Shown: positions 9,084 through 17,778, numbered from the stretch's first letter. The stretch is 64,000 nt of DNA from Hyphomonas johnsonii MHS-2 (GCF_000685275.1 NZ_ARYK01000004.1:248001-312000), one strand, 5' to 3'. The notes: a model not told the origin generated them from the sequence alone. Numbers and translations are program-made.

Positions 9084-9920
9084 ATGGACGGGATGATGGC
9101 CAGCCTGGCAATCGAGGCGGCGACTTATGTCGTATTGATGGTCGTGTTCACGCTGCTGGCTTTCGTGTCGCGCGGGCGTGACGCCTTCAAATGGAGCCCC
9201 GAATTGCGCCAAAGCGCGCTCACCAACGTGCTGATGCTGCATATTGGCGGCCTGAACGGCGTTCTCTACCTCCTGACAATCGTACCCCTCATTTCACTTT
9301 ACCACACGGTCGGCCTGCCGGTCCTGCCGGAAACGGCGTGGACCCACGTGCCATTCGTGCTGAAGGCGCTGGTGGCACTGCTGGTCTACGATTTCAGCAT
9401 GTACTGGGTGCACCGCTGGCTGCACACGAGCTGGCTGTGGCCCGCCCATGCCGTTCATCATTCCGATCCCGAGCTGCACTTCCTGTCCTGGTCGCGCGGC
9501 CATTTCATCGAACAGTTCGTGATCGCCGCCTGCATGGTGTTCAGCTCGACCTGGCTCGGTTTCGGTATCCGCGAAATCTTCGGCCTGGCGCTGCTCCAGG
9601 GCCTGCACCAGCATTATGTCCATGCACGGCTTGACTGGAATCACGGCTTCCTGCGCCATGTGATCGTCTCGCCACAACTGCACCGCTGGCATCATGCCGA
9701 GGTGGAAGCGGCATATGACAAGAATTTCGCGTCGATCTTTCCCTTCTTCGACCTGATGTTCGGCACGTACTACAATCCAGGCTCCGCCATCGCCGTGCCG
9801 ACCGGCATTGGCAACAATCCCGACAACAATGTCATTGCCTTGATCCTGCACCCGTTCCGCGAATGGGGCCGCATGCTGGCCGAGCGCAAGCGCGTTTCCG
9901 CGGCGGCCGAAACGGCCTGA
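9084..9920 (+). CDS. Sterol desaturase / fatty acid hydroxylase superfamily protein
   Basis: Integral-membrane di-iron oxygenase, 278 residues. The eight-His metal site is visible: HRWLH (110-114), HAVHH (122-126), HQH (175-177) and HRWHH (200-204). Hydrophobic segments near 10-28, 50-72, 92-108 and 145-172 place it in the membrane. It would hydroxylate or desaturate a lipid substrate, which is not identifiable. It stands alone; the next gene is 96 bases away. Confidence 0.88.
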   Translation: MDGMMASLAIEAATYVVLMVVFTLLAFVSRGRDAFKWSPELRQSALTNVLMLHIGGLNGVLYLLTIVPLISLYHTVGLPVLPETAWTHVPFVLKALVALLVYDFSMYWVHRWLHTSWLWPAHAVHHSDPELHFLSWSRGHFIEQFVIAACMVFSSTWLGFGIREIFGLALLQGLHQHYVHARLDWNHGFLRHVIVSPQLHRWHHAEVEAAYDKNFASIFPFFDLMFGTYYNPGSAIAVPTGIGNNPDNNVIALILHPFREWGRMLAERKRVSAAAETA

Positions 9921-10016
9921 CTCCAGGCGGCCCGGTCGAATCCGGCCGGGCGCTGGTTGCTCACCCTTGATGGCGAACCTATCTGCGCTGCAGGCAGCAG
10001 CAGGGAAGGCGGCCCC

Positions 10017-11105
10017 ATGATCTATACAAAACTCGGACGCACGGGACTGGTCGTCTCGCGCATCTGCCTCGGCACGATGACGTTCGGCGGCGAAGGCGGT
10101 ATCTGGAAATTCGTCGGCGAGCAGAAGCAGGACGAAGCCGACACGCTGGTCAGGACGGCATTTGATGCCGGGGTGAACTTCTTCGACACGGCCGATGTCT
10201 ATTCTGCCGGCGTGTCAGAGCGCATGCTGGGCCAGGCCATCCGCAACAATAACCTGCCGCGCGACGAAATCGTCGTTGCCACCAAGGTGTTCGGCCGGGT
10301 CTCCATGGTGGTGCCGGATGATGGATCCGACGTGGAAAAGGCCGAAGCGGAGCGCCGTGAAAAGCAGGCCCGCAACATTTCGGGCCTGTCACGCAAGCAT
10401 ATCATGGACGGTGTGGACGCCAGTCTCGACCGGCTCGGCCTCGACTATATCGATCTCTACCAGGTCCACGGCACAGACCCGCTGACGCCAATCGAGGAAA
10501 CGGTCGAGGCGCTCGATGCGGTCGTCCGTTCCGGCAAGGTGCGTTATGTCGGCTTGTGCAACATGCCCGCCTGGCTGATCATGAAGGCCATCGCCTATGC
10601 CGACAAGCGCGGCCTTGCCCGCTTCGAAAGCTGCCAGATGTATTATTCCATCGCGGGCCGCGACCTGGAACGCGAGGTCGTGCCGCTGGCGAACGACCAG
10701 CGCCTCGCCATACTGCCCTGGAGCCCGCTGGCCGGCGGGTTCCTGTCAGGCAAGTTCAGCCGCGACGGTGCAGGCCCGAACGATGCCCGCCGTACGGTCT
10801 TCGACTTCCCGCCGGTGGACAAGGACAAGGGCTTCGACATCATCGACGCCATGCGGCCGATCGCCGACGCGCGGGGTGTCAGCGTTGCCCAGGTCGCGCT
10901 CGCGTGGCTGCTGCACCAGCGCCACGTCACCAGTGTCATCATCGGTGCCCGCACGGCGGCGCAGCTGACCGACAACCTGGACAGCATCAATGTGAAACTG
11001 ACTGCCGAGGACCTCGCCGGTCTCGACGCGCTGTCAGCCCTGAAGCCGGAATATCCAGGCTGGATGCTGGACCGCCAGGGCATGGACCGGCGCGGTCAGG
11101 TCTGA
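10017..11105 (+). CDS. Aldo/keto reductase
   Basis: NADPH-dependent TIM-barrel reductase of 362 residues. The catalytic tetrad is D57 and Y62 in FFDTADVYS, K90 in VATKVFG and H151 in YQVHGTD. A charged insertion at about 100-122 lengthens it, as in the YajO/YghZ-like subgroup. The cofactor end is SVIIGARTAAQLTDNL. I chose the ATG at 10017 with GGGAAGG upstream rather than an earlier in-frame ATG at 9957. The PP2C-like gene follows after 8 bases and is likely co-transcribed. Confidence 0.9.
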   Translation: MIYTKLGRTGLVVSRICLGTMTFGGEGGIWKFVGEQKQDEADTLVRTAFDAGVNFFDTADVYSAGVSERMLGQAIRNNNLPRDEIVVATKVFGRVSMVVPDDGSDVEKAEAERREKQARNISGLSRKHIMDGVDASLDRLGLDYIDLYQVHGTDPLTPIEETVEALDAVVRSGKVRYVGLCNMPAWLIMKAIAYADKRGLARFESCQMYYSIAGRDLEREVVPLANDQRLAILPWSPLAGGFLSGKFSRDGAGPNDARRTVFDFPPVDKDKGFDIIDAMRPIADARGVSVAQVALAWLLHQRHVTSVIIGARTAAQLTDNLDSINVKLTAEDLAGLDALSALKPEYPGWMLDRQGMDRRGQV

Positions 11106-11113
11106 GGCCAGCC

Positions 11114-11938
11114 ATGCGCATCGACATCCTCGAAACCGTCAATGATCCGGGCACGCCCGGCAAGACCGGTGACGACCGTGTCGGTTTCGATGCCGCCGCC
11201 GGCACGGCCTGGGCGCTGGACGGGGCGACCGACGTCACCGACCTGCGCCCGTTCCCGCAGGCCGAGAGCGGCGCGGCCTGGATGGCCACTGCCCTCAGCG
11301 ACCGCCTGATGACACCGCCGGCGCCGGGCGTGTCACCCGCCGCCTATTTCGCTGCGGTGCTTGCGGATGTCCGGGCCAGCGCCGAAGCCGCGACGCGCAT
11401 CCCGCTGGCGACGCTGCCGGGCGAGGCGCGCCCGATTGCTTCGGGCATGTGGATGCACCAGTCCGGCGACCGGGCCGTATTCGCCTGGATGGGCGACTGC
11501 ATGGCGCTGCTCCAGCGCGGCCGCCGGGTTACCCTGATCGGCTCACCCGGCAAGGCGGAGGATGAAACCGTGACGGCGCGCCGCCTGCTCGCCGTTTCGC
11601 CGGAACAGCGGCTCGCCCAGCTGCAGGCAGACCGGCGCCGCTCCAACGGGAACCGCACCTGTTTCGGGCTGGACCCGGCTGCCGCCGCCAATCTCCAGAC
11701 GGAACAGCTGGTTCTCGAACCGGGCGATACGGTCTGCCTGATGAGCGACGGGCTCTACCGCCTCATCGCGCCCTATGCGACGCATACGCCCAAAACATTC
11801 ATGCACCTCGCCACGGACACGGGCCTCATCGGCGCCATTGCCGCGCTGAGGGCGTTCGAGCGTGCGCCTGGCCGGGACGTGCCGCGGATCAAGGCGCGCG
11901 ATGATGCCTGCGGTGTGTTGCTCCGTATGGCCCCTTAG
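11114..11938 (+). CDS. PP2C-like protein phosphatase domain protein
   Basis: A 274-residue protein with a reduced PP2C pattern: GDDRVGFD (19-26), AWALDGATD (32-40), a late CLMSDGLYRL and a C-terminal ARDDACGVLL. These Asp residues match metal-binding positions of PPM phosphatases, which would remove phosphate from Ser/Thr. The substrate is unknown, and the gene follows an aldo/keto reductase with no obvious kinase partner. Some of this family are adaptors rather than enzymes, so activity is inferred. Confidence 0.7.
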   Translation: MRIDILETVNDPGTPGKTGDDRVGFDAAAGTAWALDGATDVTDLRPFPQAESGAAWMATALSDRLMTPPAPGVSPAAYFAAVLADVRASAEAATRIPLATLPGEARPIASGMWMHQSGDRAVFAWMGDCMALLQRGRRVTLIGSPGKAEDETVTARRLLAVSPEQRLAQLQADRRRSNGNRTCFGLDPAAAANLQTEQLVLEPGDTVCLMSDGLYRLIAPYATHTPKTFMHLATDTGLIGAIAALRAFERAPGRDVPRIKARDDACGVLLRMAP

Positions 11939-12028
11939 CATCCGGGGCTGGTCCCCGCCGGGCAAGATCGGCATAGTGGCCTGACCCGCCGCAGAGACGG
12001 CGGACCAAGCCATTCAGGGAGATGACTG

Positions 12029-12871
12029 ATGCTGGAACACCTGCCCCTTCCCGCACTATTGCTGTTGGCCGCCTGTTCCGGAGCGCCGGTCCAGCAGGCC
12101 GCGGCGCCGACGCTCGAAAAGCTCTGGGTGGCGTCCGACTTCGCGGCGCCGGAGAGTATCGTTCAGGCGCCGGATGGTAATTACCTGGTCTCGAATGTCG
12201 GCATTGACGAAGGCGACGAAAAGAATGGCGACGGGTTCATCACGAAAATTTCCGCCGATGGCGACCTGATCGAGAAATACTGGGCCGCGAAGCTGAACGG
12301 CCCGAAGGGGCTCGCGATCAAGGATGGCACCCTTTATGCCGCTGACATTGATGCGGTGATGCTGATTGATGCCGAAGCGGGCGGGCTGGGCACGAAAATC
12401 CCCGTCGACGGCGCAACCTTCCTGAACGATGTCACCGTGTGGGGCGACGCGGTCTATGTGTCGGATTCCGGCACGGGGCGCATCCATCGCATTGCGGATG
12501 GCGCCGCAACGGTCTGGCTGGAGGACGCACGTTTCGGTGGCATCAACGGCCTGCTCGGGGATGGCGACCGGATGCTGGTCTCGACCATGGGTACAGGCTC
12601 GCTGTACAGCGTCACCGCCGACGGAAAGGTCACCGAGATCGCGACCGGCATGCCTGACGCCGACGGCATTGGCCTGGTGGCCGGTGGTGGCTATCTCGTC
12701 ACCAGCTGGCCGGGCCAGATCCACTATGTCAGCGAGGACGGCACCGTTACCACGCTGGTCGATACGACATCCGAGGGCATCCTGCAGAATGACCTGACCC
12801 GGTTCGACGATATCTTCATCGTCCCGAACTGGGCGCCCGGAACGCTCACAGCGTGGAAAGTGGTGCGTTAG
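12029..12871 (+). CDS. SMP-30/gluconolactonase-like beta-propeller lipoprotein
   Basis: The N-terminus has a short hydrophobic signal ending in a lipobox, LAAC with Cys16, so the protein is likely exported and lipidated. The rest is a six-bladed propeller pattern with repeats such as GFITKISADGDLIEKYW, GTLYAADIDAVMLID and GSLYSVTADGKVTEIATGMPDADGI split over the blades. The family includes lactonases and metal-dependent hydrolases; no specific substrate is visible. The start has GGGAGATGACTG upstream. It ends 4 bases from the convergent grpE stop. Confidence 0.78.
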   Translation: MLEHLPLPALLLLAACSGAPVQQAAAPTLEKLWVASDFAAPESIVQAPDGNYLVSNVGIDEGDEKNGDGFITKISADGDLIEKYWAAKLNGPKGLAIKDGTLYAADIDAVMLIDAEAGGLGTKIPVDGATFLNDVTVWGDAVYVSDSGTGRIHRIADGAATVWLEDARFGGINGLLGDGDRMLVSTMGTGSLYSVTADGKVTEIATGMPDADGIGLVAGGGYLVTSWPGQIHYVSEDGTVTTLVDTTSEGILQNDLTRFDDIFIVPNWAPGTLTAWKVVR

Positions 12872-12874
12872 CGC

Positions 12875-13513
12875 CTAGTTCGCGGCCCCGGCACTGACCG
12901 ACACCATGGCAGCGCGCAGGGTGCGGTCGCCGATCTTCCAGCCGGGCTGGAAGAGCGAGGCGATCGTGCCGGCAGGCTGGTCCGACGGCACCTGGGCGAC
13001 TGCCTGGTGCAGGTTCGGGTCGAAGGTCGAGCCAGGCGAGGCATCGATCGGCTTCACGCCGTGACGGCCGAGCGCGGTTTCAAGTTCCTTGGCGGTCATC
13101 TCGATGCCGCTGAGCAGGTTGTTGCCGGCGTCAGACAGGTTGGCGCGGTCGTCGTCCGGCAGGGCCGCAAGGGCGCGGGCCAGGTTGTCGGACACGCTGA
13201 GCAGGTCACCCGCGAAGCGCTCGATGGCATAGACACGGGCTTCTGACACCTGCCGCTCTGCGCGTTTGCGCGTATTGTCGAGGTCGGCCAGCGTGCGCAG
13301 CAATTGTTCGCGCAGCTCTTCCTTCTCGATTTTCAGCCGCATGGCTTCCTGTTCCGGCGTCATCGCAGCGTCAGCCTCGGCTTCCATGCCTTCGGCTGCA
13401 GCCGCGCGGGCTGCGTTCTTCAGGAGATCGTCGGCGGCCGCCTTGAGGTCGGCCTTGGACGCGTTCTGATCAATGTCGGCGGCTTCGCCGGGTTTGGTTT
13501 CGTCGCTCATCAT
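12875..13513 (-). CDS. grpE: Nucleotide exchange factor GrpE
   Basis: Releases ADP from DnaK. It has 212 residues with a charged N-terminus, a long coiled-coil helix (about 55-100, EQEAMRLKIEKEELREQLL then TLADLDNTRKRAERQ) and the C-terminal beta domain with VKPIDASPGSTFDPNLHQAV and GWKIGDRTLRAAMVSV. It overlaps the hrcA stop by 4 bases, so the pair is translationally coupled. It serves the dnaK found 4 kb away. Confidence 0.96.
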   Translation of the reverse strand: MMSDETKPGEAADIDQNASKADLKAAADDLLKNAARAAAAEGMEAEADAAMTPEQEAMRLKIEKEELREQLLRTLADLDNTRKRAERQVSEARVYAIERFAGDLLSVSDNLARALAALPDDDRANLSDAGNNLLSGIEMTAKELETALGRHGVKPIDASPGSTFDPNLHQAVAQVPSDQPAGTIASLFQPGWKIGDRTLRAAMVSVSAGAAN

Positions 13514-14598
13514 TTCCCATCCTTTGCGCGTCGGGCGGCGAGGATTTCGCCGATCACCTTCGCGGTATAGTCCACCATCGGTATCACCCGGGCATAATTC
13601 AGGCGTGTCGGCCCGATCACGCCCAGTGCGCCGATGACATGCTTTGACCCGCCCATATAGGGGGCCACGATCACACTTGAACCCGATAACGGGAAAAGCT
13701 GGTTTTCCGCGCCGATGAACAGGCGCACGCCATCGGCTTCGCGTGTCGTATCGAGGATATCGAGTAGGGACTGCTGGCGTTCAAGTTCATTGAACAGTTG
13801 ACGCACACGGTCGAGATCGCCGGCGACCTTCGCATCCTCGAGCAGGTTTGCCCGGCCACGCACGATCAGCGAGCGGCCCCGGCCCGGCGCATCGCCGCTC
13901 CACTGGGCCAGGCCCGCCTCGACAAGCGAGGATGCCGCTGCATCCAGCGCGGCGCGGCGCGAGCTGATCTCCTCACGTACATCGACCGCCGCTTCAGCCA
14001 GCGTGCGGCCCTTCATGCGGGTCGACAGGTAGTTTCCGGCCTCGATCAGGGTCGTGACGGGCAGGCCGTCGGGAACCTTGACCAGCCGGTTCTCGACGTC
14101 GCCGTCCTCGGTGACCAGGACGCAGAGGGCCTCGCCGCCAGCCAGCGGGATGAATTCGACGTGCCTTACGGCCGTATCGCGGGTCGGTGAGGCCACGAGG
14201 CCCGCCCCGCCGGTCAGGCCGGACAGGATGCCGGACGCTTCACCGAGGATGGCTTCCAGGTCGCTGCCCGCCCCGCGCAGCCGTTCGTCGATCTCGCGCT
14301 TGTCGGCGCCGGACGGCTCGCCGATTTCGAGGAAGCCGTCGACAAACAGGCGCAGGCCCTTGTGGGTCGGGGCGCGGCCAGCCGAAATGTGCGGCGCATC
14401 CAGCAGGCCCAGGTCGGTCAGGTCGGCCATGACATTGCGGATCGAGGCCGGCGAGAGGGCGATCACGCCCTTCGACAGCGTGCGCGATCCCACCGGGTCT
14501 CCGGTCGTCAGATAGCCTTCGACGATCTCCTTGAAGATGTCGCGTGAGCGCTGGTCAAGGCGCTGCATCAGGGATTTGCTGTCAGGTGTCAGGACCAT
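13510..14598 (-). CDS. hrcA: Heat-inducible transcription repressor HrcA
   Basis: A 362-residue repressor that normally binds CIRCE elements upstream of groESL or its own operon. The N-terminal winged helix contains LTTGDPVGSRTLSKG and SPASIRNVMADL, followed by the GAF-like domain, and near the end the family-typical VIGPTRLNYARVIPMVDY. It is the first gene of hrcA-grpE. No CIRCE repeat is visible upstream of this gene or of dnaK, so its targets are probably elsewhere, such as groESL. Confidence 0.96.
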   Translation of the reverse strand: MVLTPDSKSLMQRLDQRSRDIFKEIVEGYLTTGDPVGSRTLSKGVIALSPASIRNVMADLTDLGLLDAPHISAGRAPTHKGLRLFVDGFLEIGEPSGADKREIDERLRGAGSDLEAILGEASGILSGLTGGAGLVASPTRDTAVRHVEFIPLAGGEALCVLVTEDGDVENRLVKVPDGLPVTTLIEAGNYLSTRMKGRTLAEAAVDVREEISSRRAALDAAASSLVEAGLAQWSGDAPGRGRSLIVRGRANLLEDAKVAGDLDRVRQLFNELERQQSLLDILDTTREADGVRLFIGAENQLFPLSGSSVIVAPYMGGSKHVIGALGVIGPTRLNYARVIPMVDYTAKVIGEILAARRAKDGK

Positions 14599-14640
14599 GT
14601 CTATTGATTAGGGGCGCGGTGGCGCTGGCACAATAGGGGT

Positions 14641-15354
14641 TCAGCCAGTCCGGCCCGTGCCATTGTCACGGTCGTCTGCGCTGCGCCAGGCGAAATAGGA
14701 GTAGATCACGCTGACCAGGGCCGCCGTCATGGAGAGCGCTACGAGCGGCACGACCGGCCAGATTCCGTCCAGCACGAAGGCGCCGAGGAAGCCCAGCAGG
14801 CCCGCCCCGATGAACAGGCGCCCGGCGAGGCGGTGGGTTTTCTCCCATGCGATATCGGACGATAGCGTCCATGGCGTACGCACGCCGAGGATGAAACTGG
14901 GGCGCGTTTTCGGCAGGTAATTGCCCATTGCGACAAACAGCAGCGCGCAGGCGGCGATGATGCCCCGCACGATGCCCGGCCCGGCCGGCGTGCCATTGAC
15001 GGCATTGACGAGGATCATGCACGACCCGACCGTGGCCAGCGCCAGCACGATCATCACGCCGACCCAGACGGCGACATAGGCCTTGCGGCCCGCGTCAATG
15101 TTCGTCCCGCGCGGATCGAGCGAGGGCGCGATGGCCAGGATCACCGTGACAATCGCCGAGATGGCAGGAAGGGATGAGAAGATCAGGATGGCCTCAAACC
15201 GTGAGGCGTAGCGGTTCGGCGTGCCCTCCATGTCGAAATGGACCGGGACCGGTCCGTCCTTCGGCAGCGCGTCGACCATCCAGACGACCGCGCCCACCAT
15301 GATCGCGATCATCAGCGCGGACCAGATCAGCCCGGTACGGATATAGGGTTTCAT
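14641..15354 (-). CDS. SdpI-family membrane protein (DUF1648 + SdpI domains)
   Basis: A 237-residue membrane protein with about six helices. The N-terminal DUF1648 part contains VPVHFDMEGTPNRYASRFEA and the SdpI part contains GNYLPKTRPSFILGVRTPWT and WEKTHRLAGRLF. In Bacillus SdpI gives immunity to the SdpC toxin and sequesters the repressor SdpR. Here no toxin gene is present, so a general envelope-stress role is more likely. It overlaps the upstream sdpR-like stop by 4 bases. Confidence 0.88.
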   Translation of the reverse strand: MKPYIRTGLIWSALMIAIMVGAVVWMVDALPKDGPVPVHFDMEGTPNRYASRFEAILIFSSLPAISAIVTVILAIAPSLDPRGTNIDAGRKAYVAVWVGVMIVLALATVGSCMILVNAVNGTPAGPGIVRGIIAACALLFVAMGNYLPKTRPSFILGVRTPWTLSSDIAWEKTHRLAGRLFIGAGLLGFLGAFVLDGIWPVVPLVALSMTAALVSVIYSYFAWRSADDRDNGTGRTG

Positions 15355-15647
15355 TCTGCGGCCTCCTTCAGTTCGTCGTCGCCATTGTCGCTGCCGATCA
15401 GGCCGAGCAGGGCCGTGGCGGCATCTTCAAGCACGCTTGTGTTCACGCGGTAGAGGATCTGGTTGCCGTGGCGCTCTGCCGTGATCAGGTCAGCCGCCTT
15501 CAGCACGGCAAGGTGCCGGCTCATGGTCGGCCAGCTCGATTCGAACTCCGCCGCGAGATCGCCTGCAAGCCGCGGCCCCTTGCGCAGGAGGGCGAGCACC
15601 TGGCGGCGCGCCGGATGAGCCAGAGCCTTGAAGATAGAGTTTCGCAT
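15351..15647 (-). CDS. SdpR-like ArsR-family repressor
   Basis: A 98-residue winged-helix repressor: FKALAHPARRQVLALLRKGPR, then SWPTMSRHLAVLKAADLI as the recognition helix region, and the wing AERHGNQILYRVN. No ArsR metal-site Cys is present, as in the SdpR subgroup. It is paired with an SdpI-type membrane protein by an ATGA overlap. The promoter and repeats immediately before the ATG suggest a leaderless, self-repressed transcript. Confidence 0.87.
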   Translation of the reverse strand: MRNSIFKALAHPARRQVLALLRKGPRLAGDLAAEFESSWPTMSRHLAVLKAADLITAERHGNQILYRVNTSVLEDAATALLGLIGSDNGDDELKEAAE

Positions 15648-15682
15648 GATCGCTAATTAGTCTTTTCGCTAATTAGAGTCAA
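15648..15682 (-). promoter_or_regulatory. sdpR-like promoter with two operator repeats; leaderless transcript predicted
   Basis: Reading on the minus strand: -35 TTGACT (15682-15677), 17-base spacer, -10 TAATTA (15659-15654), then 6 bases to the ATG. Transcription would start at or next to the A of the start codon, and no ribosome-binding site fits. CTAATTAG occurs twice (15676-15669 and 15660-15653), with an 11-base direct repeat at 16-base spacing covering spacer and -10, a good operator for the repressor. Confidence 0.72.
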
Positions 15683-15784
15683 CGCGGCTCGGGCCGACCC
15701 GTGCCGAACGATCCTGATGCCCGTGCGGTGTAGACAGGGGCGACAAAACCCGCGATCAGGCGGGGCAGAAAAGAGGACCCAGTC

Positions 15785-16510
15785 ATGACCCAGCTTATCC
15801 GCCCATCCGGACGCACCTTCGACCAGTTGCGTGAGATAACGCTTGAGACAAACGTGACCCGCTATGCCGAAGGCTCGTGCCTCGCCAAGTTCGGCAACAC
15901 GCATGTCCTGTGCACGGCCAGTTGGGAAAAGAGCGTGCCGGGCTGGATGAAGGGCAAGGGCGCCGGATGGGTCACGGCTGAATACGGCATGCTGCCTCGC
16001 GCCACGCATACACGCGGTCGGCGCGAAGCCGCGGCTGGCAAGCAATCCGGCCGCACGCAGGAAATCCAGCGCCTGATCGGACGCAGCCTGCGCTCGGTGG
16101 TCGACCTGGCCGCGCTGGGCGAAAACCAGGTGACGATCGACTGTGACGTCCTGCAGGCCGATGGCGGCACGCGCACGGCCTCGATCACCGGCGGTTTCGT
16201 GGCGCTCGCGCTGGCCTGCCGCTATCTCAAGGCCGAAGGCGTCATCAAGGCGGACCCGATCCTGAAACAGGCCGCTGCGATATCGGTCGGCGTCTTCCAG
16301 GACCATCCGGTTCTGGACGTCGACTATCCCGAAGATTCGCGCGGGGAAGCGGACATGAATGTGGTGATGAGTTCAGATGGCGGCTTCATCGAAGTGCAAG
16401 GCACCGGCGAAGAGCGTCCGCTGACGCGCAAGGAACTCGACGAAATGCTGCGCCTCGCGGAAATGGGCTGCAACAACCTGTTCGCCGCACAGCGCGCCGC
16501 GCTCGGCTAG
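15785..16510 (+). CDS. rph: Ribonuclease PH
   Basis: Phosphorolytic 3'-5' exoribonuclease that trims tRNA 3' ends. Its 241 residues match the family. Marks are the N-terminal [11 protein letters not shown], the phosphate site [14 protein letters not shown], the core [20 protein letters not shown], and [16 protein letters not shown]. In many alphaproteobacteria rph stands by rdgB and hemW next to hrcA-grpE; here the same genes occur within 6 kb but with insertions between them. Confidence 0.97.
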   Translation: MTQLIRPSGRTFDQLREITLETNVTRYAEGSCLAKFGNTHVLCTASWEKSVPGWMKGKGAGWVTAEYGMLPRATHTRGRREAAAGKQSGRTQEIQRLIGRSLRSVVDLAALGENQVTIDCDVLQADGGTRTASITGGFVALALACRYLKAEGVIKADPILKQAAAISVGVFQDHPVLDVDYPEDSRGEADMNVVMSSDGGFIEVQGTGEERPLTRKELDEMLRLAEMGCNNLFAAQRAALG

Positions 16511-16947
16511 GCGCGGGGCAGGGTCGGCAGGCCGAACATGGCCATCTGCAGGCTTCTGGCGATGCGTTCTGCCCGCTCCATGAAATAGTACACGACCTCG
16601 ACATTGGGCGCCGTGTCTTCCAGCGTTTGCCGGAACAGGCCGAGCCATATCTGGAAGTCGGACGGGTCAACGCCGGTCAGCTTCGTGTGCGCGGGCACCG
16701 GCTTGCCGTTATAGCGCCCGGCATTCATGGCGACCGAGGCCCAGAAGTCCTTCATGCGGGCGAGGTGCGGGCCCCAATTGTCGCCGATCTCGGCGTTGAA
16801 GATCGGGCCCAGCGTCTCGTCGGCACGGACGCGGGCATAAAACGTCTCGATCAGGTCTGAAATGTAGGCGTCATCAATGCCCATGCGATCGGCATTGAGC
16901 TGAATTTCGCGGCGGCGTTCTTCGGCGCTGCGCAGGACATGGTTCAT
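16507..16947 (-). CDS. Group III truncated haemoglobin
   Basis: A 146-residue haem protein. The proximal His is H87 in PVPAHTKL, the distal region has FY (36-37) and the typical [20 protein letters not shown] lies at 64-83. Group III globins bind oxygen and NO. The start at 16947 overlaps the stop of the upstream Rrf2/NsrR-type gene (ATGA); a longer open frame exists but runs through nsrR. Its place in an NsrR-controlled operon points to nitric oxide handling. Confidence 0.9.
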   Translation of the reverse strand: MNHVLRSAEERRREIQLNADRMGIDDAYISDLIETFYARVRADETLGPIFNAEIGDNWGPHLARMKDFWASVAMNAGRYNGKPVPAHTKLTGVDPSDFQIWLGLFRQTLEDTAPNVEVVYYFMERAERIARSLQMAMFGLPTLPRA

Positions 16948-17387
16948 GCGGCTTCTCCAATATCGAGCAGCCCGTGCAGCGGCGCATTGCCGTCGACAAG
17001 GTCTGCGATGGACCGGGAATCGAGGGCGCGGAAAAAGGCGTCCTGTGCTTCGGCGAGCGCGCCGCGCAGGCGGCAGGCTGGCGTGATCAGGCAGCCGCCC
17101 GCCCCGCCGGGAAAGCATGACACCAACGCGGCATTGCCTTCCATCTTGCGCACGACGTCGCCGACGAAGATGTCAGAGGGCGCGCGCGCCAGGCTGAGGC
17201 CGCCATTGCGGCCACGCTCGGACGAGATGAATCCCTCGCGGCTGAGAGTCTGCGCGACTTTCATCAAATGGTTCTTCGACATGCCGAAAACGTCCGAAAT
17301 CTGGCCGATGGTGACGCGCCGATCCCGGTTCACGGCAAGATGCATCAGCGTCCGCAACGCGAAGTCCGTCTGCATGTTCAACCGCAT
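16944..17387 (-). CDS. nsrR: NsrR-type Rrf2 family nitric oxide-sensing repressor
   Basis: A 147-residue Rrf2 regulator. The winged helix runs through MQTDFALRTLMHLAVN and VFGMSKNHLMKVAQTL, and the wing is RGRNGGLSLA. The iron-sulfur ligands are C91, C99 and C105 in the CFPGGAGGCLITPAC stretch, the layout of NsrR rather than IscR. NO damages the cluster and releases DNA. It lies second in a three-gene minus-strand operon with a small membrane protein and a truncated haemoglobin, and an NsrR-like operator stands before the operon. Confidence 0.9.
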   Translation of the reverse strand: MRLNMQTDFALRTLMHLAVNRDRRVTIGQISDVFGMSKNHLMKVAQTLSREGFISSERGRNGGLSLARAPSDIFVGDVVRKMEGNAALVSCFPGGAGGCLITPACRLRGALAEAQDAFFRALDSRSIADLVDGNAPLHGLLDIGEAA

Positions 17388-17389
17388 GA

Positions 17390-17671
17390 CTAGGATTCTT
17401 CGTCCGAATGATGCGTGTCCCAGACAATTTCGTGGGCACCTTCGTCAAAGCCGTTCCGCCGGCCCAGGATCAGGACCGTGGACAGGACGCCGGTAACGAG
17501 GAAGGACACGGCAGTCCCGGCGAGCAGGGCCGTCCAGCCATTGCCCGACATGTCGCTGCCCATCGCGGACCGGCTGAACAGCCAGACCAGTCCCATCACT
17601 GCGCCCGTGGCGACGACGGCACCGATGGCAAGGCCACCGATAAGCTTGGCTGCAAAACTGGGCTTGGACAT
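17390..17671 (-). CDS. Small two-helix membrane protein leading the nsrR operon
   Basis: A 93-residue protein with helices at about 8-32 and 45-70 and a charged, acidic C-terminal tail. I do not recognise a family. Two bases separate its stop from the nsrR ATG, and the NsrR-like operator is about 85 bases upstream, so it should be NO-inducible with the globin. It might assist respiratory-membrane protection, but nothing in the sequence shows this. Confidence 0.7.
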   Translation of the reverse strand: MSKPSFAAKLIGGLAIGAVVATGAVMGLVWLFSRSAMGSDMSGNGWTALLAGTAVSFLVTGVLSTVLILGRRNGFDEGAHEIVWDTHHSDEES

Positions 17672-17755
17672 GGTCAGCTCCTTTGTGTGCGCCGCGCAGG
17701 ATGTGGCAGGCGATCACCGGGCCAATCTAGGGATGCCCGGTGGCAGGGTCAATTA

Positions 17756-17778
17756 AAGATGCATTTCATATGCATGTT
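17756..17778. promoter_or_regulatory. NsrR operator
   Basis: Half-site AAGATGCATTT (17756-17766), one central C, then ATATGCATGTT. The known NsrR pattern is AAGATGCATTT-N-AAATGCATCTT, so the left arm is exact and the right arm matches 9 of 11. It lies upstream of the operon that itself encodes an NsrR-type regulator, which makes autoregulation likely. Confidence 0.85.

Noticed and set aside
13510-14640. CIRCE element for HrcA near hrcA-grpE
   Set aside because: I looked for TTAGCACTC-N9-GAGTGCTAA upstream of hrcA and dnaK and did not find it.
14641-15647. SdpI/SdpR pair as part of a toxin-immunity (cannibalism) system
   Set aside because: No sdpABC-like toxin or processing genes are nearby; such pairs are widespread without toxins.
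16948-17118. N-terminal extension of the truncated haemoglobin gene
   Set aside because: The extra 57 residues are Arg/Pro-rich and overlap nsrR; the ATGA overlap at 16944-16947 gives a family-length globin.
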